From Wenzhouxiangella limi (GTDB lineage: Bacteria; Pseudomonadota; Gammaproteobacteria; Xanthomonadales; Wenzhouxiangellaceae), in the NCBI RefSeq assembly GCF_010499265.1, contig NZ_JAAGSC010000044.1, forward strand, positions 372,521 through 436,520: a stretch of 64,000 bases of DNA. Direction: 5' to 3'. Made by a program: the position numbers and the translations under genes. Under the pieces are notes generated by a model. It was not told where the DNA came from, searched no databases, and was given only the letters and a program-made list of their open reading frames with translations. This document shows positions 19,767-28,272 of the stretch, piece by piece. Position 1 is the stretch's first letter, and each line of letters begins with the position of its first letter.

Positions 19767-20525
19767 TCAGGGCACATGAACCGCAACCTCTCCGGGGCCC
19801 CGCACGACCCCTTCCACGACTGTTTCCGACGACAGGTTTCGAACCTGGATGATATCGCCGATCTGCGCATCCTTCAGCGCTCGCCCGGGTGCGCGGATGG
19901 CGATACCGGCGCGCTCGGCCAGCAGCGTGACCTGTTCGTCCTTGCGGATCGTCGGTGGGACCGCCACCAGCGCCGGCGTGATCACGGTCCCGGCGGCCGC
20001 CGCTCGACGCAGGGTCTGACCGGTCACCCGTTCCAGGTCTTCGTAGTAGCCAAACCCCAGCGTACTGGTGTCCAGGCGCTGCATGCGAACCGCCTTTGAG
20101 TCCAGCGCCGCGCCGCGCGGGAGGCTGCGCGCCAGCACCGCGACCTCGACTTCCCGACTGACCTTGACCGGCACGTAGATCTTCCACGGCCGCTGACCGG
20201 TGCAGCGGATGCCCACGCTGGTATTGCCGCCAAGCCGGCTGCCGGCCGCGTTGAAGGCTTCCAGCGGCTGTTCGCATGCCGACAGGCGCAGCCGCCGGTC
20301 CAGCCGGCCGGCTTCGGCCACGACCCCGGGCCCTTTGGCCTCGAGCTGGGCCAGCACGAACGATTCGGCCGCCTCGCGAATGCTGTCCAGCGACTGGGTG
20401 GCTTGCTGACCGGCCGCGAGCGGGCCGATCAAAAGTAGCACTAGCGCGGCCACGGCCGCTGGCACGCACTTTGCCGGTTTCACGATGGTTGGATACTGCT
20501 TGGAAGTGGCGGTGATCGAGTTCAT
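19767..20525 (-). CDS. flgA: FlgA, periplasmic P-ring assembly chaperone
   Basis: 252 residues from ATG 20525. A GTG at 20483 would give MKPAKC plus a textbook signal peptide (AAVAALVLLLIGPLAAG). With the predicted sigma-54 start site near 20528, the GTG would have a normal leader while the ATG would be almost leaderless. Mature FlgA has the SAF domain (RGAALDSKAVRMQRLD) and the C-terminal beta region ending in NLSSETVVEGVVRGPGEVAV. It helps FlgI form the P ring. Divergent from flgB. Confidence 0.93.
   Translation of the reverse strand: MNSITATSKQYPTIVKPAKCVPAAVAALVLLLIGPLAAGQQATQSLDSIREAAESFVLAQLEAKGPGVVAEAGRLDRRLRLSACEQPLEAFNAAGSRLGGNTSVGIRCTGQRPWKIYVPVKVSREVEVAVLARSLPRGAALDSKAVRMQRLDTSTLGFGYYEDLERVTGQTLRRAAAAGTVITPALVAVPPTIRKDEQVTLLAERAGIAIRAPGRALKDAQIGDIIQVRNLSSETVVEGVVRGPGEVAVHVP
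20460..20474 (+). promoter_or_regulatory. Sigma-54 consensus inside flgA, antisense
   Basis: TGGCAC-GCACT-TTGC on the plus strand, an exact consensus match within the flgA signal-peptide codons and pointing toward flgB. It could be a second distal flgB promoter or an antisense promoter against flgA, or chance. Confidence 0.4.
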
Positions 20526-20539
20526 GGCCAGCAACGGCA

Positions 20540-20554
20540 GCAAAAACGATGCCA
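20540..20554 (-). promoter_or_regulatory. Possible sigma-54 promoter of flgA
   Basis: Minus strand TGGCAT-CGTTT-TTGC with correct GG-to-GC spacing. The predicted start site lies about 3 bases before ATG 20525, which favours GTG 20483 as the flgA start. Confidence 0.5.
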
Positions 20555-20678
20555 CCCCGTCAGCGAACGCCAAAGCGGCAAGACTTTGCCGCCCCGCTGG
20601 TGTGGCGACCCGACCGGCGGGCAGGGCATTGCCGGCCGAGGCGTGGATTGCAAGGGTTTCGGCCGATCGCCATGCAGC

Positions 20679-20693
20679 TGGCACAGACTTTGC
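20679..20693 (+). promoter_or_regulatory. Sigma-54 promoter of flgBCDE
   Basis: TGGCAC-AGACT-TTGC, exact match to the -24/-12 consensus, 46 bases before the flgB start. A 7-bp-arm inverted repeat (GCGGCAA-GACT-TTGCCGC, 20575-20592) lies about 90 bases upstream, where an enhancer-binding activator could sit. Confidence 0.85.
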
Positions 20694-20738
20694 TGCAGTC
20701 CTCACGACCAATTCGCGGCAAGCAAAGAGGTGCCGTCC

Positions 20739-21140
20739 ATGAGTCTGAATATCGACAAACATTTCGGGGTTCACGCCCAGGCGGTGCAGCTGCGCAGCCA
20801 GCGTAACGAGGTGCTGGCCGCCAACATCGCCAACGCCGATACCCCCGACTACAAGGCGCGCGACGTGGATTTTGACGCTGTCTTGCGTCGCACGGCCGAG
20901 TCCGGCGAGGGCCTGCGGGTCACGCACGAACGCCACATGCTGGCCAACGGCGCCGCCCCCGGGCAGGCGCCGACGGTCTATCGCGTCCCGACCCAGCCGT
21001 CGCAGGACGGCAACACGGTTGACGTCCAGCAAGAGCAGGCGGCCTTTGCCGAAAACGCCGTGCGCTACCAGGCCAGCCTGGAGTTCCTAAGCGGTCGCGT
21101 ACGCGGCCTGATCACCGCCATCAAGGGTCAGAGTCAATGA
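20739..21140 (+). CDS. flgB: Flagellar proximal rod protein FlgB
   Basis: 133 residues. The rod/hook family N-terminal motif appears as EVLAANIANADTPDYKARDVDF. ATG 20739 has an AAAGAGG site nine bases upstream. Exported by the flagellar type III system to build the proximal rod. The stop overlaps flgC (ATGA). First gene of the flgBCDE operon under the sigma-54 promoter. Confidence 0.96.
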   Translation: MSLNIDKHFGVHAQAVQLRSQRNEVLAANIANADTPDYKARDVDFDAVLRRTAESGEGLRVTHERHMLANGAAPGQAPTVYRVPTQPSQDGNTVDVQQEQAAFAENAVRYQASLEFLSGRVRGLITAIKGQSQ

Positions 21141-21553
21141 GTCTGTTTAAAGTCTTTGATATCGCCGGATCCGGCATGAGCGCCCAGTCGGTGCGCCTGA
21201 ACACCACCGCTTCGAACCTGGCCAACGCCAACTCGGTGTCCACCACCGAGGAAGGCGCCTACCGTTCGCGCCAGCCCCTGTTCCAGGCCGCGCTCGACCG
21301 CGCGGCCGGCGGCAACGACGCGACGGTGGGCGTGCGCGTGCTCGGCATCATGGAATCCAGTGCCGAGCCGCAGCGGCTGTTCGAGCCCGGCAACCCGCAG
21401 GCCGACGAAGAAGGTTACGTCTACAAGAGCAACGTCAATATCGCCGAGGAGATGGCCAACATGATCTCGGCCTCGCGCTCGTTCCAGAACAACATCGAAG
21501 TGCTCAACACCTCGAAGGATCTGATGATGCGCACCCTCAATCTCGGCCGATAG
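21137..21553 (+). CDS. flgC: Flagellar proximal rod protein FlgC
   Basis: 138 residues. N-terminal IAGSGMSAQSVRLNTTASNLANANS and C-terminal NIAEEMANMISASRSFQNNIEVLNTSKDLM are the paired helices that polymerise in rod and hook proteins. Co-translated with flgB, 18 bases before flgD. Confidence 0.97.
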   Translation: MSLFKVFDIAGSGMSAQSVRLNTTASNLANANSVSTTEEGAYRSRQPLFQAALDRAAGGNDATVGVRVLGIMESSAEPQRLFEPGNPQADEEGYVYKSNVNIAEEMANMISASRSFQNNIEVLNTSKDLMMRTLNLGR

Positions 21554-21571
21554 CCAAGGAGCCCCAACCAC

Positions 21572-22243
21572 ATGGATATCAGCAGCATTTCCGGCATTCG
21601 CCAGTTCGACGACGGATCCAAGGTACCGACCAACCCGAACAATGAGCTGGGCCAGGAAGAGTTCCTGAGCCTGATGATCGCGCAGCTGCAGAACCAGGAC
21701 CCGTTCAAGCCGATGGAAAACGGTGATTTCCTCGGCCAGATGGCGCAGTTCTCGACGGTCTCGGGGATCGGCGAGCTCAAGGAAAGCTTCGAGGCCACGG
21801 CCCAGTCACTGCAGGGCGGCCAGGCCTTGCAGGCGGCCTCGCTGGTCGATCGCTCGGCGCTGGTCGAAAGTGACCAGGTGGCGTTCGACGGCGAGAACCC
21901 GGTCCGTGGCGCGTTCGAAGTGCCGGGGGGTGCGACCGAAGCCCAGGTCGACATTCGCGACGGAACGGGCGCCTTGATCCAGCGGGTACCGGCGGTGATT
22001 GGCGCCGACGGCCGTGCCAGCTTTGCCTGGGACGGCTTTGACAGCGATGGCCTCCAGCGCGCGCCGGGCAGCTACTCGATCTCGGCCAGCGTGCGCGTCG
22101 GCAGCGAAATGCAGGCCGCCGACACGCTGGTCTGGGGCCGCATTGAAAGCGTCACCCTGGGCACGTCAAAAGACGGCAGCGCCCTGCTCAATATCGCGGG
22201 CCTGGGGTCCGTGCCTCTTGGCCAGGCCAAGGAAATTTCCTAA
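21572..22243 (+). CDS. flgD: Hook-capping scaffold protein FlgD
   Basis: 223 residues. The N-terminal LGQEEFLSLMIAQLQNQDPFKPMENGDFLGQMAQFS segment (quoted to mark the family) is the export and assembly region. The Tudor/fibronectin-like cap domains follow (FAWDGFDSDGLQRAPGSYS). Needed for hook polymerisation, not in the final structure. AAGGAG at 21556-21561 precedes the start. Confidence 0.96.
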   Translation: MDISSISGIRQFDDGSKVPTNPNNELGQEEFLSLMIAQLQNQDPFKPMENGDFLGQMAQFSTVSGIGELKESFEATAQSLQGGQALQAASLVDRSALVESDQVAFDGENPVRGAFEVPGGATEAQVDIRDGTGALIQRVPAVIGADGRASFAWDGFDSDGLQRAPGSYSISASVRVGSEMQAADTLVWGRIESVTLGTSKDGSALLNIAGLGSVPLGQAKEIS

Positions 22244-22283
22244 AGAAACCACCGCCTACTGATTCGACAAGGAGTCAAACACC

Positions 22284-23585
22284 ATGCCTTTCCAGATTGC
22301 ACTTTCCGGCCTGAACGCGGCTTCGACCAGCCTCAATACGACGGCCAACAATATCTCCAACGTCAACACCACGGGTTTCAAGAGTTCCAGGGCGAACTTC
22401 GTGGAGTTGTTCGCCACTGGGCTTCAGAACGTTCAAGAAAGTGCAACCGGGCTTGGTGCCCGAACGTCTTCTATCCAGCAGCTGTTTTCGCAAGGCTCGC
22501 TCGAGTTTACTGATAACAATCTTGATCTGGCTCTGATCGGAGAGGGCTTTTTTACTTTGTCTGACGATCAAGGAGCGCTTTCGTATACTCGAGCCGGCAA
22601 CTTTGGTGTCAATGCAGATGGGGAAATCGTGAATGATCAGGGGCTTAAATTACAAGGTTTTCCCGCCTTGGATAATGGAAGCTTTAATACTGGGGATCCA
22701 CAAGATTTAGCGCTAAATACGACAAATGCAAGACCGCAAGCGACTGGAAACATAAATCTTGGGCTCAACCTACCGTCAGAAGCGCCAATCCCAAAGGATC
22801 CAAATTTTGATATTTCTGAGCCCGATTCTTATAACAGCACAACCGCTGTGACGATTTTTGACTCTTTGGGTAATGCGAAGTCAGCTTCTTATTACTTTGT
22901 TAAAGATTCTGAAAATTCATGGACGGTTTATCTTGCTATAGATGGCACGGTTGTCGAGGATCCCGCTAACCCCGGAACGGAATTAACTGCTCAGTTGGGT
23001 TTTACAAACGACGGTGAACTCGAAACTATTAACGGAAATAACATTAGCTCAGACGGGACTGAATTTTCGTTCATTGATCCAAATGCCGCGGATCCTGATA
23101 ATCCAGTGAATGGGGAAGGCTTCCCGGTGCCTGGTTCGAACGATCTTTTTATAACAGCTGATTTTGCGAACGTTACCCAGTTTGGAGGTAGCTTTACTGT
23201 CAACAACCTGACGCAAGATGGGTTTGCCAGTGGGCGATTAGCGTCAATCCAGATTACCGATGAAGGCGTTGTATCAGCTCGTTTCACCAATGGAGTATCT
23301 CAACCTTTAGGTCAATTGGCGATTACCAACTTTGCCAATCCGGAAGGGCTGGAGAATGTTAGCGACACGCGTTGGGCTGAAACTGCTGATTCCGGGCAGG
23401 CACTCCGAGGTGCTGCGGGCACCGGCAACTTTGGAGAGATTCAGTCCGGTGCCATTGAGACCGCCAATGTCGATCTGGCTAAAGAACTGGTCAACATGAT
23501 CACCGCGCAGCGGACCTATCAGGCCAACGCGCAGATGATCACTACCGCTGACCAGATCACCCAGACAGTGCTGAATATCCGATGA
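22284..23585 (+). CDS. flgE: Flagellar hook protein FlgE
   Basis: 433 residues. The N-terminal SGLNAASTSLNTTANNISNVNTTGFK and C-terminal ANVDLAKELVNMITAQRTYQANAQMI ends are conserved. The RBS is AAGGAG at 22269-22274. The two ends have the local high GC and codon use, while about 22500-23350 (the surface-exposed middle domain) is clearly richer in A and T and uses codons rare elsewhere in the window. This suggests that the exposed domain was exchanged by recombination with a foreign flgE. Confidence 0.96.
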   Translation: MPFQIALSGLNAASTSLNTTANNISNVNTTGFKSSRANFVELFATGLQNVQESATGLGARTSSIQQLFSQGSLEFTDNNLDLALIGEGFFTLSDDQGALSYTRAGNFGVNADGEIVNDQGLKLQGFPALDNGSFNTGDPQDLALNTTNARPQATGNINLGLNLPSEAPIPKDPNFDISEPDSYNSTTAVTIFDSLGNAKSASYYFVKDSENSWTVYLAIDGTVVEDPANPGTELTAQLGFTNDGELETINGNNISSDGTEFSFIDPNAADPDNPVNGEGFPVPGSNDLFITADFANVTQFGGSFTVNNLTQDGFASGRLASIQITDEGVVSARFTNGVSQPLGQLAITNFANPEGLENVSDTRWAETADSGQALRGAAGTGNFGEIQSGAIETANVDLAKELVNMITAQRTYQANAQMITTADQITQTVLNIR

Positions 23586-23676
23586 GCAGTAATGGCCATC
23601 CTGTCGATTGGGACAACTCCGACAGCCAGCGCGTGCACTAGCGCGCTGGTCTGACGACGCTGCAAGGAGATAAGTC

Positions 23677-24417
23677 ATGGACCGACTTCTATATGTCAGC
23701 ATGACCGGGGCCAACCAGGTCATGAAAGGCCAGGCGGTCACCGCCCACAACATCGCCAACGTTTCGACCACCGGTTTCAAGGCCAGCCTGCAGGAAGCGG
23801 TCGGTCAGGAAATCCAGGGCCGCGGCCTGCCAACGCGGGTCAACGTGCTGTCCGATCACAGCCGGGTGGATTTCGCGCCCGGCACGCTGCAGGCCACGGG
23901 CCGGGACCTTGATGTCGCCCTGCGCGGTGATGCCTGGATGGTGGTGCAGGGCCCGGACGGCGACGAGGCGCTCACCCGCCGCGGCGACCTCCAGGTCGAT
24001 GCCACGGGTCTGATCACAACCGGCGCCGGTCACCCGGTGCTCGGCGACGGCGGCCCGATTGCCGTGCCGCCCAACAGCAAGCTCACCGTCGGCCAGGACG
24101 GCACGATCTCGGTCGTGCCGCTGGGGCAGGGCGCCGAAGTCCAGGCCATCGTCGACCGCATCCGGCTTGTCATTCCCGAGTCCGACAACCTCGATCGCGG
24201 GGCCGATGGCCTGTTCCGCCCGCGCGAGGGCGAAATTCCACCGGCCGATGCCGCCGCCAGCCTGATCTCGGGCCACCTGGAGACCAGCAACGTCAACATG
24301 GCCCAGGCCATGGTCGACATGATCGAGCAGTCGCGCCAGTTCGAGCTGCACGTGAAGATGATGCGCACCGCAGACGACAACGGCGCCCGCGCCGCTGAAC
24401 TGATGCGGATGAGCTAG
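23677..24417 (+). CDS. flgF: Flagellar proximal rod protein FlgF
   Basis: 246 residues with the rod N terminus (MKGQAVTAHNIANVSTTGFKA) and C terminus (SNVNMAQAMVDMIEQSRQFE). AAGGAG lies just before the ATG. It is 91 bases from flgE, and local GC returns to the usual level. Confidence 0.95.
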   Translation: MDRLLYVSMTGANQVMKGQAVTAHNIANVSTTGFKASLQEAVGQEIQGRGLPTRVNVLSDHSRVDFAPGTLQATGRDLDVALRGDAWMVVQGPDGDEALTRRGDLQVDATGLITTGAGHPVLGDGGPIAVPPNSKLTVGQDGTISVVPLGQGAEVQAIVDRIRLVIPESDNLDRGADGLFRPREGEIPPADAAASLISGHLETSNVNMAQAMVDMIEQSRQFELHVKMMRTADDNGARAAELMRMS

Positions 24418-24430
24418 CTCTCGGTGCTGC

Positions 24431-24445
24431 TGGCACCCATTTTGC
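24431..24445 (+). promoter_or_regulatory. Sigma-54 promoter of flgGHIJ
   Basis: TGGCAC-CCATT-TTGC, exact consensus, 53 bases before flgG. It separates flgG onward from flgBCDEF. Confidence 0.8.
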
Positions 24446-24497
24446 TGCGTTTGTGCCCAGCGCTCGACGCCCAAGCACTTTTTCAAGGATGTGAAGC

Positions 24498-25280
24498 ATG
24501 AAGGCACTCTGGATCGCCAAGACCGGGCTTGATGCCCAGCAGACCAAGATGGCCGTGGTTTCGAACAACCTGGCCAACGTCGGCACGACCGGTTTCAAGA
24601 AGGGCCGGGCGGCGTTCGAAGACCTGGTTTACCAGAATGTCCGCCAGGCCGGCGGGCAGCAGGCCCAGGACGCAGAGATGCCTTCGGGTCTGTATCTGGG
24701 CACCGGCGCGCGCGTGGTATCAACCGAAAAGCTGTTCGGCCAGGGCAACCTGCAGCAGACCGAGAACGCTTTCGATGTCGCCATTCTCGGGCGCGGTTTC
24801 TTCCAGATCCAGCAGCCCGACGGCACCGTGGCCTACAGCCGCGACGGCTCGTTCCAGGTCAACTCCCAGGGCCAGATGGTGACCTCCAGCGGCTACCAGG
24901 TCCAGCCCAACATCAACATTCCGCAGGGCGCCCAGAGCGTGACCATCGGCCGCGACGGCACGGTCACGGTGCGCCTGGCCGGACAGGCCGAGCCGGTCCA
25001 GGTCGGGCTGATGCAGCTGGCCGACTTCATCAACCCGGCCGGTCTCGAGCCGCTGGGCGAGAACCTGTTTGTCGAGACCGGCGCCAGCGGTCCGCCGCTG
25101 CAGGGCAACCCGGGCATCAACGGACTCGGCAGCCTGTCGCAGGGCTCGCTGGAAAGCTCCAACGTCAACGTGGTCGAGGAGCTGGTCAACATGATCGAGA
25201 CCCAGCGCGCCTACGAAATGAATTCCAAGGCCATCTCCAGCTCCGACGAGATGCTGCGTTACATCAACAACAACCTCTAG
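24498..25280 (+). CDS. flgG: Flagellar distal rod protein FlgG
   Basis: 260 residues, the family length. [31 protein letters not shown] at the start and [28 protein letters not shown] at the end are diagnostic (segments cited to identify the ends). Forms the drive-shaft distal rod. Eight bases before flgH. Confidence 0.97.
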   Translation: MKALWIAKTGLDAQQTKMAVVSNNLANVGTTGFKKGRAAFEDLVYQNVRQAGGQQAQDAEMPSGLYLGTGARVVSTEKLFGQGNLQQTENAFDVAILGRGFFQIQQPDGTVAYSRDGSFQVNSQGQMVTSSGYQVQPNINIPQGAQSVTIGRDGTVTVRLAGQAEPVQVGLMQLADFINPAGLEPLGENLFVETGASGPPLQGNPGINGLGSLSQGSLESSNVNVVEELVNMIETQRAYEMNSKAISSSDEMLRYINNNL

Positions 25281-25288
25281 GTGACCGC

Positions 25289-25981
25289 ATGAAAACGTTC
25301 TTGCAGTCTGCTTGCGTTCTCGCCGTCATCGGTGCACTGGCCGCCTGCGCTTCGCCGCAGCCCATCCCCGACTGGGAGCCGGCGTTTCCCGAAGCCCCGC
25401 CGGTCGAGGACTTCGGGCCGCCCAACGGCGCGATCTTCCAGCAGCAGGTGGGTGCTGCCCTGTTCAGCGACCTCAAGGCGCGTCAGGTGGGCGATACGCT
25501 GACCGTGCGCCTGGTCGAAAACACCACGGCGTCGACCAGCGCCAGCACCAACACCTCCAAGGAAACCAACGCCGAAATCGTCAACCCCACGGTGTTTGGC
25601 CGCGCGCCGACCCGCCGCGACGACTCTGGCGCCCTGCCGCTGTTCGGCGGGTCGATGGATTCCACCACCGAGTTCGATGGGACCGGCAGTTCCAGCCAGT
25701 CCAACAGCATGCAGGGCAGCATGACCGTGACCGTCTACCAGCGCCTGCCCAACGGCAACCTCATGGTCAAGGGCGAGCGCTGGATCACGGTCAACCAGGG
25801 TCGCGAGTTCCTGCGCATCGCCGGCATCGTGCGCCCGGCCGATATCGGCACCGACAACTCCGTGCCCAGCTTCAAGATCGCCGACGCCCGCATCGACTAC
25901 CGCGGCACCGGCGCAATCGACGACGCCAACCGCCAGGGCTGGCTGGCGCGCTTCTTCCAGTCCCCCTGGATGCCGTTTTAA
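25289..25981 (+). CDS. flgH: FlgH, outer-membrane L-ring lipoprotein
   Basis: 230 residues. Lipoprotein signal peptide MKTFLQSACVLAVIGALAAC with lipobox LAAC, so Cys20 is probably acylated. The conserved SDLKARQVGDTLTVRLVENTTA and NGNLMVKGERWITVNQGREFLRI segments of FlgH are present. Forms the L ring, the bushing in the outer membrane. Confidence 0.96.
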   Translation: MKTFLQSACVLAVIGALAACASPQPIPDWEPAFPEAPPVEDFGPPNGAIFQQQVGAALFSDLKARQVGDTLTVRLVENTTASTSASTNTSKETNAEIVNPTVFGRAPTRRDDSGALPLFGGSMDSTTEFDGTGSSSQSNSMQGSMTVTVYQRLPNGNLMVKGERWITVNQGREFLRIAGIVRPADIGTDNSVPSFKIADARIDYRGTGAIDDANRQGWLARFFQSPWMPF

Positions 25982-25983
25982 AC

Positions 25984-26013
25984 CCGAACCCGTAACCCGT
26001 AACCCGTAACCCT
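25984..26013. repeat. Short CCCGTAA heptamer repeat between flgH and flgI
   Basis: Three exact heptamers plus two degenerate units (starting CCGAACCCGTAACCCG), just after the flgH stop. A simple-sequence tract of the slippage type. Confidence 0.8.
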
Positions 26014-26033
26014 GAACCCCAAGGCCTTTAGAA

Positions 26034-27167
26034 ATGAAAACGCTCCCGGTCCTGCTGATCCCCCTCCTGGCTCTGATCCTGGCCGCTGCGGGCGTCTCTT
26101 CGGTGCCCGCCCAGGAGTTCGAGGGCGAGCGCCTGAAAGACCTGGTCTCGGTGGCCGGCGTTCGTTCCAACCAGCTGGTCGGGTTCGGCCTGGTGGTGGG
26201 CCTGGACGGGACCGGCGACCAGACCAGCCAGGTGCCCTACGCGGTCCAGTCGATCAACAACATGCTCCAGCAATTCGGTATCACCGTGCCCGAAAACATC
26301 AACCCGCAGCTGCAGAACGTGGCCGCGGTGACGGTGCATGCCGACCTGCCGCCGTTCGTCAAGCCCGGCACGTCCATCGACGTGACCGTCAGCTCGATCG
26401 GCAACGCCGACAGCCTGCGCGGCGGCAGCCTGCTGATGACCCCCTTGCGCGGCGCCGACGGCGAGATCTACGCCATCGCCCAGGGCAATCTCACGGTCAG
26501 CGGTTTCGGCGTGTCCGGGCAGGACGGCTCGAGCATTACCGTCAACGTGCCGTCCACCGGCCGCATTCCCAGCGGGGCGACGGTGGAGCGCGAAGTGCCG
26601 ACCAGTTTCCTGGCCAGGGAGACGCTGCTGCTCAACCTGCACACGCCCGACTTCACCACCGCCCACCGCGTGGTCGAGGCGATCAACAAGGTCATGGGGC
26701 AGGGCATGGCGCGGCCGCTGGATTCGGTCTCGATCGAAGTCCAGGCCCCCAGCGATCCGTCGCAGCGGATTTCGTATGTCTCCACGCTGGAGAACCTGGA
26801 AGTCCATCCGGGCACGGCGCCGGCGCGGGTGATCGTCAACTCGCGCACCGGCACCGTGGTCATCGGCCGCAACGTGCGCGTGCTGCCGGCGGCCGTGACC
26901 CACGGCTCGCTGTCGGTCACCATCACCGAACGGGCCCAGGTCTCCCAGCCCGGCGCTTTCTCCGAAGGCGAGACCGTGGTCACGCCGCAGACCGGCATCG
27001 AGGTCGAGGAAGAAAGTCCGCGCATGTTCCTGTTCGATCCCGGGGTCGAGCTCAACGACATCGTCCAGGCCGTCAACCAGGTCGGGGCCGCGCCCGGTGA
27101 CCTGGTCGCGATCATGGAAGCGCTGAGCCAGGCCGGCGCCCTGCGCGCCGAGCTGATAGTGATCTGA
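26034..27167 (+). CDS. flgI: FlgI, periplasmic P-ring protein
   Basis: 377 residues. Sec signal peptide [20 protein letters not shown], cleaved near [36 protein letters not shown] is the FlgI start (cited in part) and the C terminus carries [20 protein letters not shown]. Forms the P ring in the peptidoglycan layer with help from FlgA. Confidence 0.97.
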   Translation: MKTLPVLLIPLLALILAAAGVSSVPAQEFEGERLKDLVSVAGVRSNQLVGFGLVVGLDGTGDQTSQVPYAVQSINNMLQQFGITVPENINPQLQNVAAVTVHADLPPFVKPGTSIDVTVSSIGNADSLRGGSLLMTPLRGADGEIYAIAQGNLTVSGFGVSGQDGSSITVNVPSTGRIPSGATVEREVPTSFLARETLLLNLHTPDFTTAHRVVEAINKVMGQGMARPLDSVSIEVQAPSDPSQRISYVSTLENLEVHPGTAPARVIVNSRTGTVVIGRNVRVLPAAVTHGSLSVTITERAQVSQPGAFSEGETVVTPQTGIEVEEESPRMFLFDPGVELNDIVQAVNQVGAAPGDLVAIMEALSQAGALRAELIVI

Positions 27168-27183
27168 TCCGTATCGAGTCGCC

Positions 27184-28164
27184 ATGAGCATCGCGCCCAC
27201 GCAGTCGACCTTTTTTGCCGATACCGGCGATATGGCCGAGCTGCGCCTGGCCGCGCAGAAAAACGACCCCCAGGCCACCCGCGAGACCGCGCAGCAGTTC
27301 GAGGCCCTGTTCATCCAGCTGATGCTCAAGTCCATGCGCGATGCCGGCATCAAGAGCGAACTGTTCGACTCCAGCCAGATGGACCGCTACATGGAGCTCT
27401 ACGACCGCCAGATCGCGCTGGACATGGCCCAAAGCGGCGGTATCGGCCTGGCCGACGTGATGGTCGAGCAGATGCAGCCGGCCGGGCAGGGTGCGGCGCC
27501 GGTGCCCGAGGGCGGGTTCGCGGTCCCGCCGCGGGTCGATATCCGCCCCGCACCGAGTTTTGCGCCGGCACCGGACAGCGGCGTCACAACCGAGCCGGCG
27601 GCGACCCCGGTTTCCGTGCCGGCCGAGACAGCCGCGCTCCCCACGCCCGACCGCGCCCCGGTACCCGGACCGGACCCGACCCGCGCCCCGGCCTTCGAGG
27701 GACGCGAGGACTTCATTGCCAACATGCTGCCGCTGGCGCGCCGGGCCGCCGCGCGGCTGGGTGTGCCGGCCGAGGCCATCGTCGCCCAGTCCGCGCTCGA
27801 GACCGGCTGGGGCCGACACGTCATGCAGCGGCCCGACGGCTCGCCGGCCTGGGCGATGTTCGGCATCAAGGCCGGCTCGGACTGGACCGGCGACAGCGTC
27901 TCGGTGACCACGCTGGAGGTTCGCGACGGCGAGGCCGTGCGCGAGCGCGCCCGATTCCGGGCCTATGCCTCGCCCGAAGCGGCGGTCAACGACTACGTCA
28001 ACTTCCTGACCTCGCGGCCCAGATACGCCGAGGTGCTGCAGGCCGGTTCCGACCCGGCCGCCTTCGCCACCGGCCTGCAGCGGGCGGGCTACGCGACCGA
28101 CCCGCACTACGCCAGCAAGATCGAACGCCTGGTCGATACCGTCCGTCAGCGCGGAGAGGGCTAA
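27184..28164 (+). CDS. flgJ: FlgJ, rod scaffold and peptidoglycan hydrolase
   Basis: 326 residues. The N-terminal rod-binding domain (ETAQQFEALFIQLMLKSMRDA) is joined by a Pro/Ala-rich linker (about residues 100-175) to a C-terminal glucosaminidase-type domain (FIANMLPLARRAAARLGVP). The catalytic Glu is Glu206 in ALETGWGRHV. It digests peptidoglycan to let the rod through. The stop codon overlaps the sigma-28 promoter of flgKL. Confidence 0.95.
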   Translation: MSIAPTQSTFFADTGDMAELRLAAQKNDPQATRETAQQFEALFIQLMLKSMRDAGIKSELFDSSQMDRYMELYDRQIALDMAQSGGIGLADVMVEQMQPAGQGAAPVPEGGFAVPPRVDIRPAPSFAPAPDSGVTTEPAATPVSVPAETAALPTPDRAPVPGPDPTRAPAFEGREDFIANMLPLARRAAARLGVPAEAIVAQSALETGWGRHVMQRPDGSPAWAMFGIKAGSDWTGDSVSVTTLEVRDGEAVRERARFRAYASPEAAVNDYVNFLTSRPRYAEVLQAGSDPAAFATGLQRAGYATDPHYASKIERLVDTVRQRGEG

Positions 28165-28188
28165 AGAAATGTCGACTATGGCCGCTAA
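28162..28188 (+). promoter_or_regulatory. Sigma-28 (FliA) promoter of flgKL
   Basis: TAAA (28162-28165), exactly 15 bases, GCCGCTAA (28181-28188), seven of eight -10 bases as in the GCCGATAA consensus. It overlaps the flgJ stop and lies 85 bases before flgK. Confidence 0.85.
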
Positions 28189-28272
28189 CAGAGCATCAAC
28201 GGCACACAGGGTCAACCGGGAATTGCCCTGCCTGCCGAACACCGGCCAAGCGCCGGCAGGAGAGAGTAAGTC

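Noticed and set aside
25984..26013. Telomere-like repeat indicating a linear replicon end
   Set aside because: Very short, internal, in the middle of a flagellar operon.
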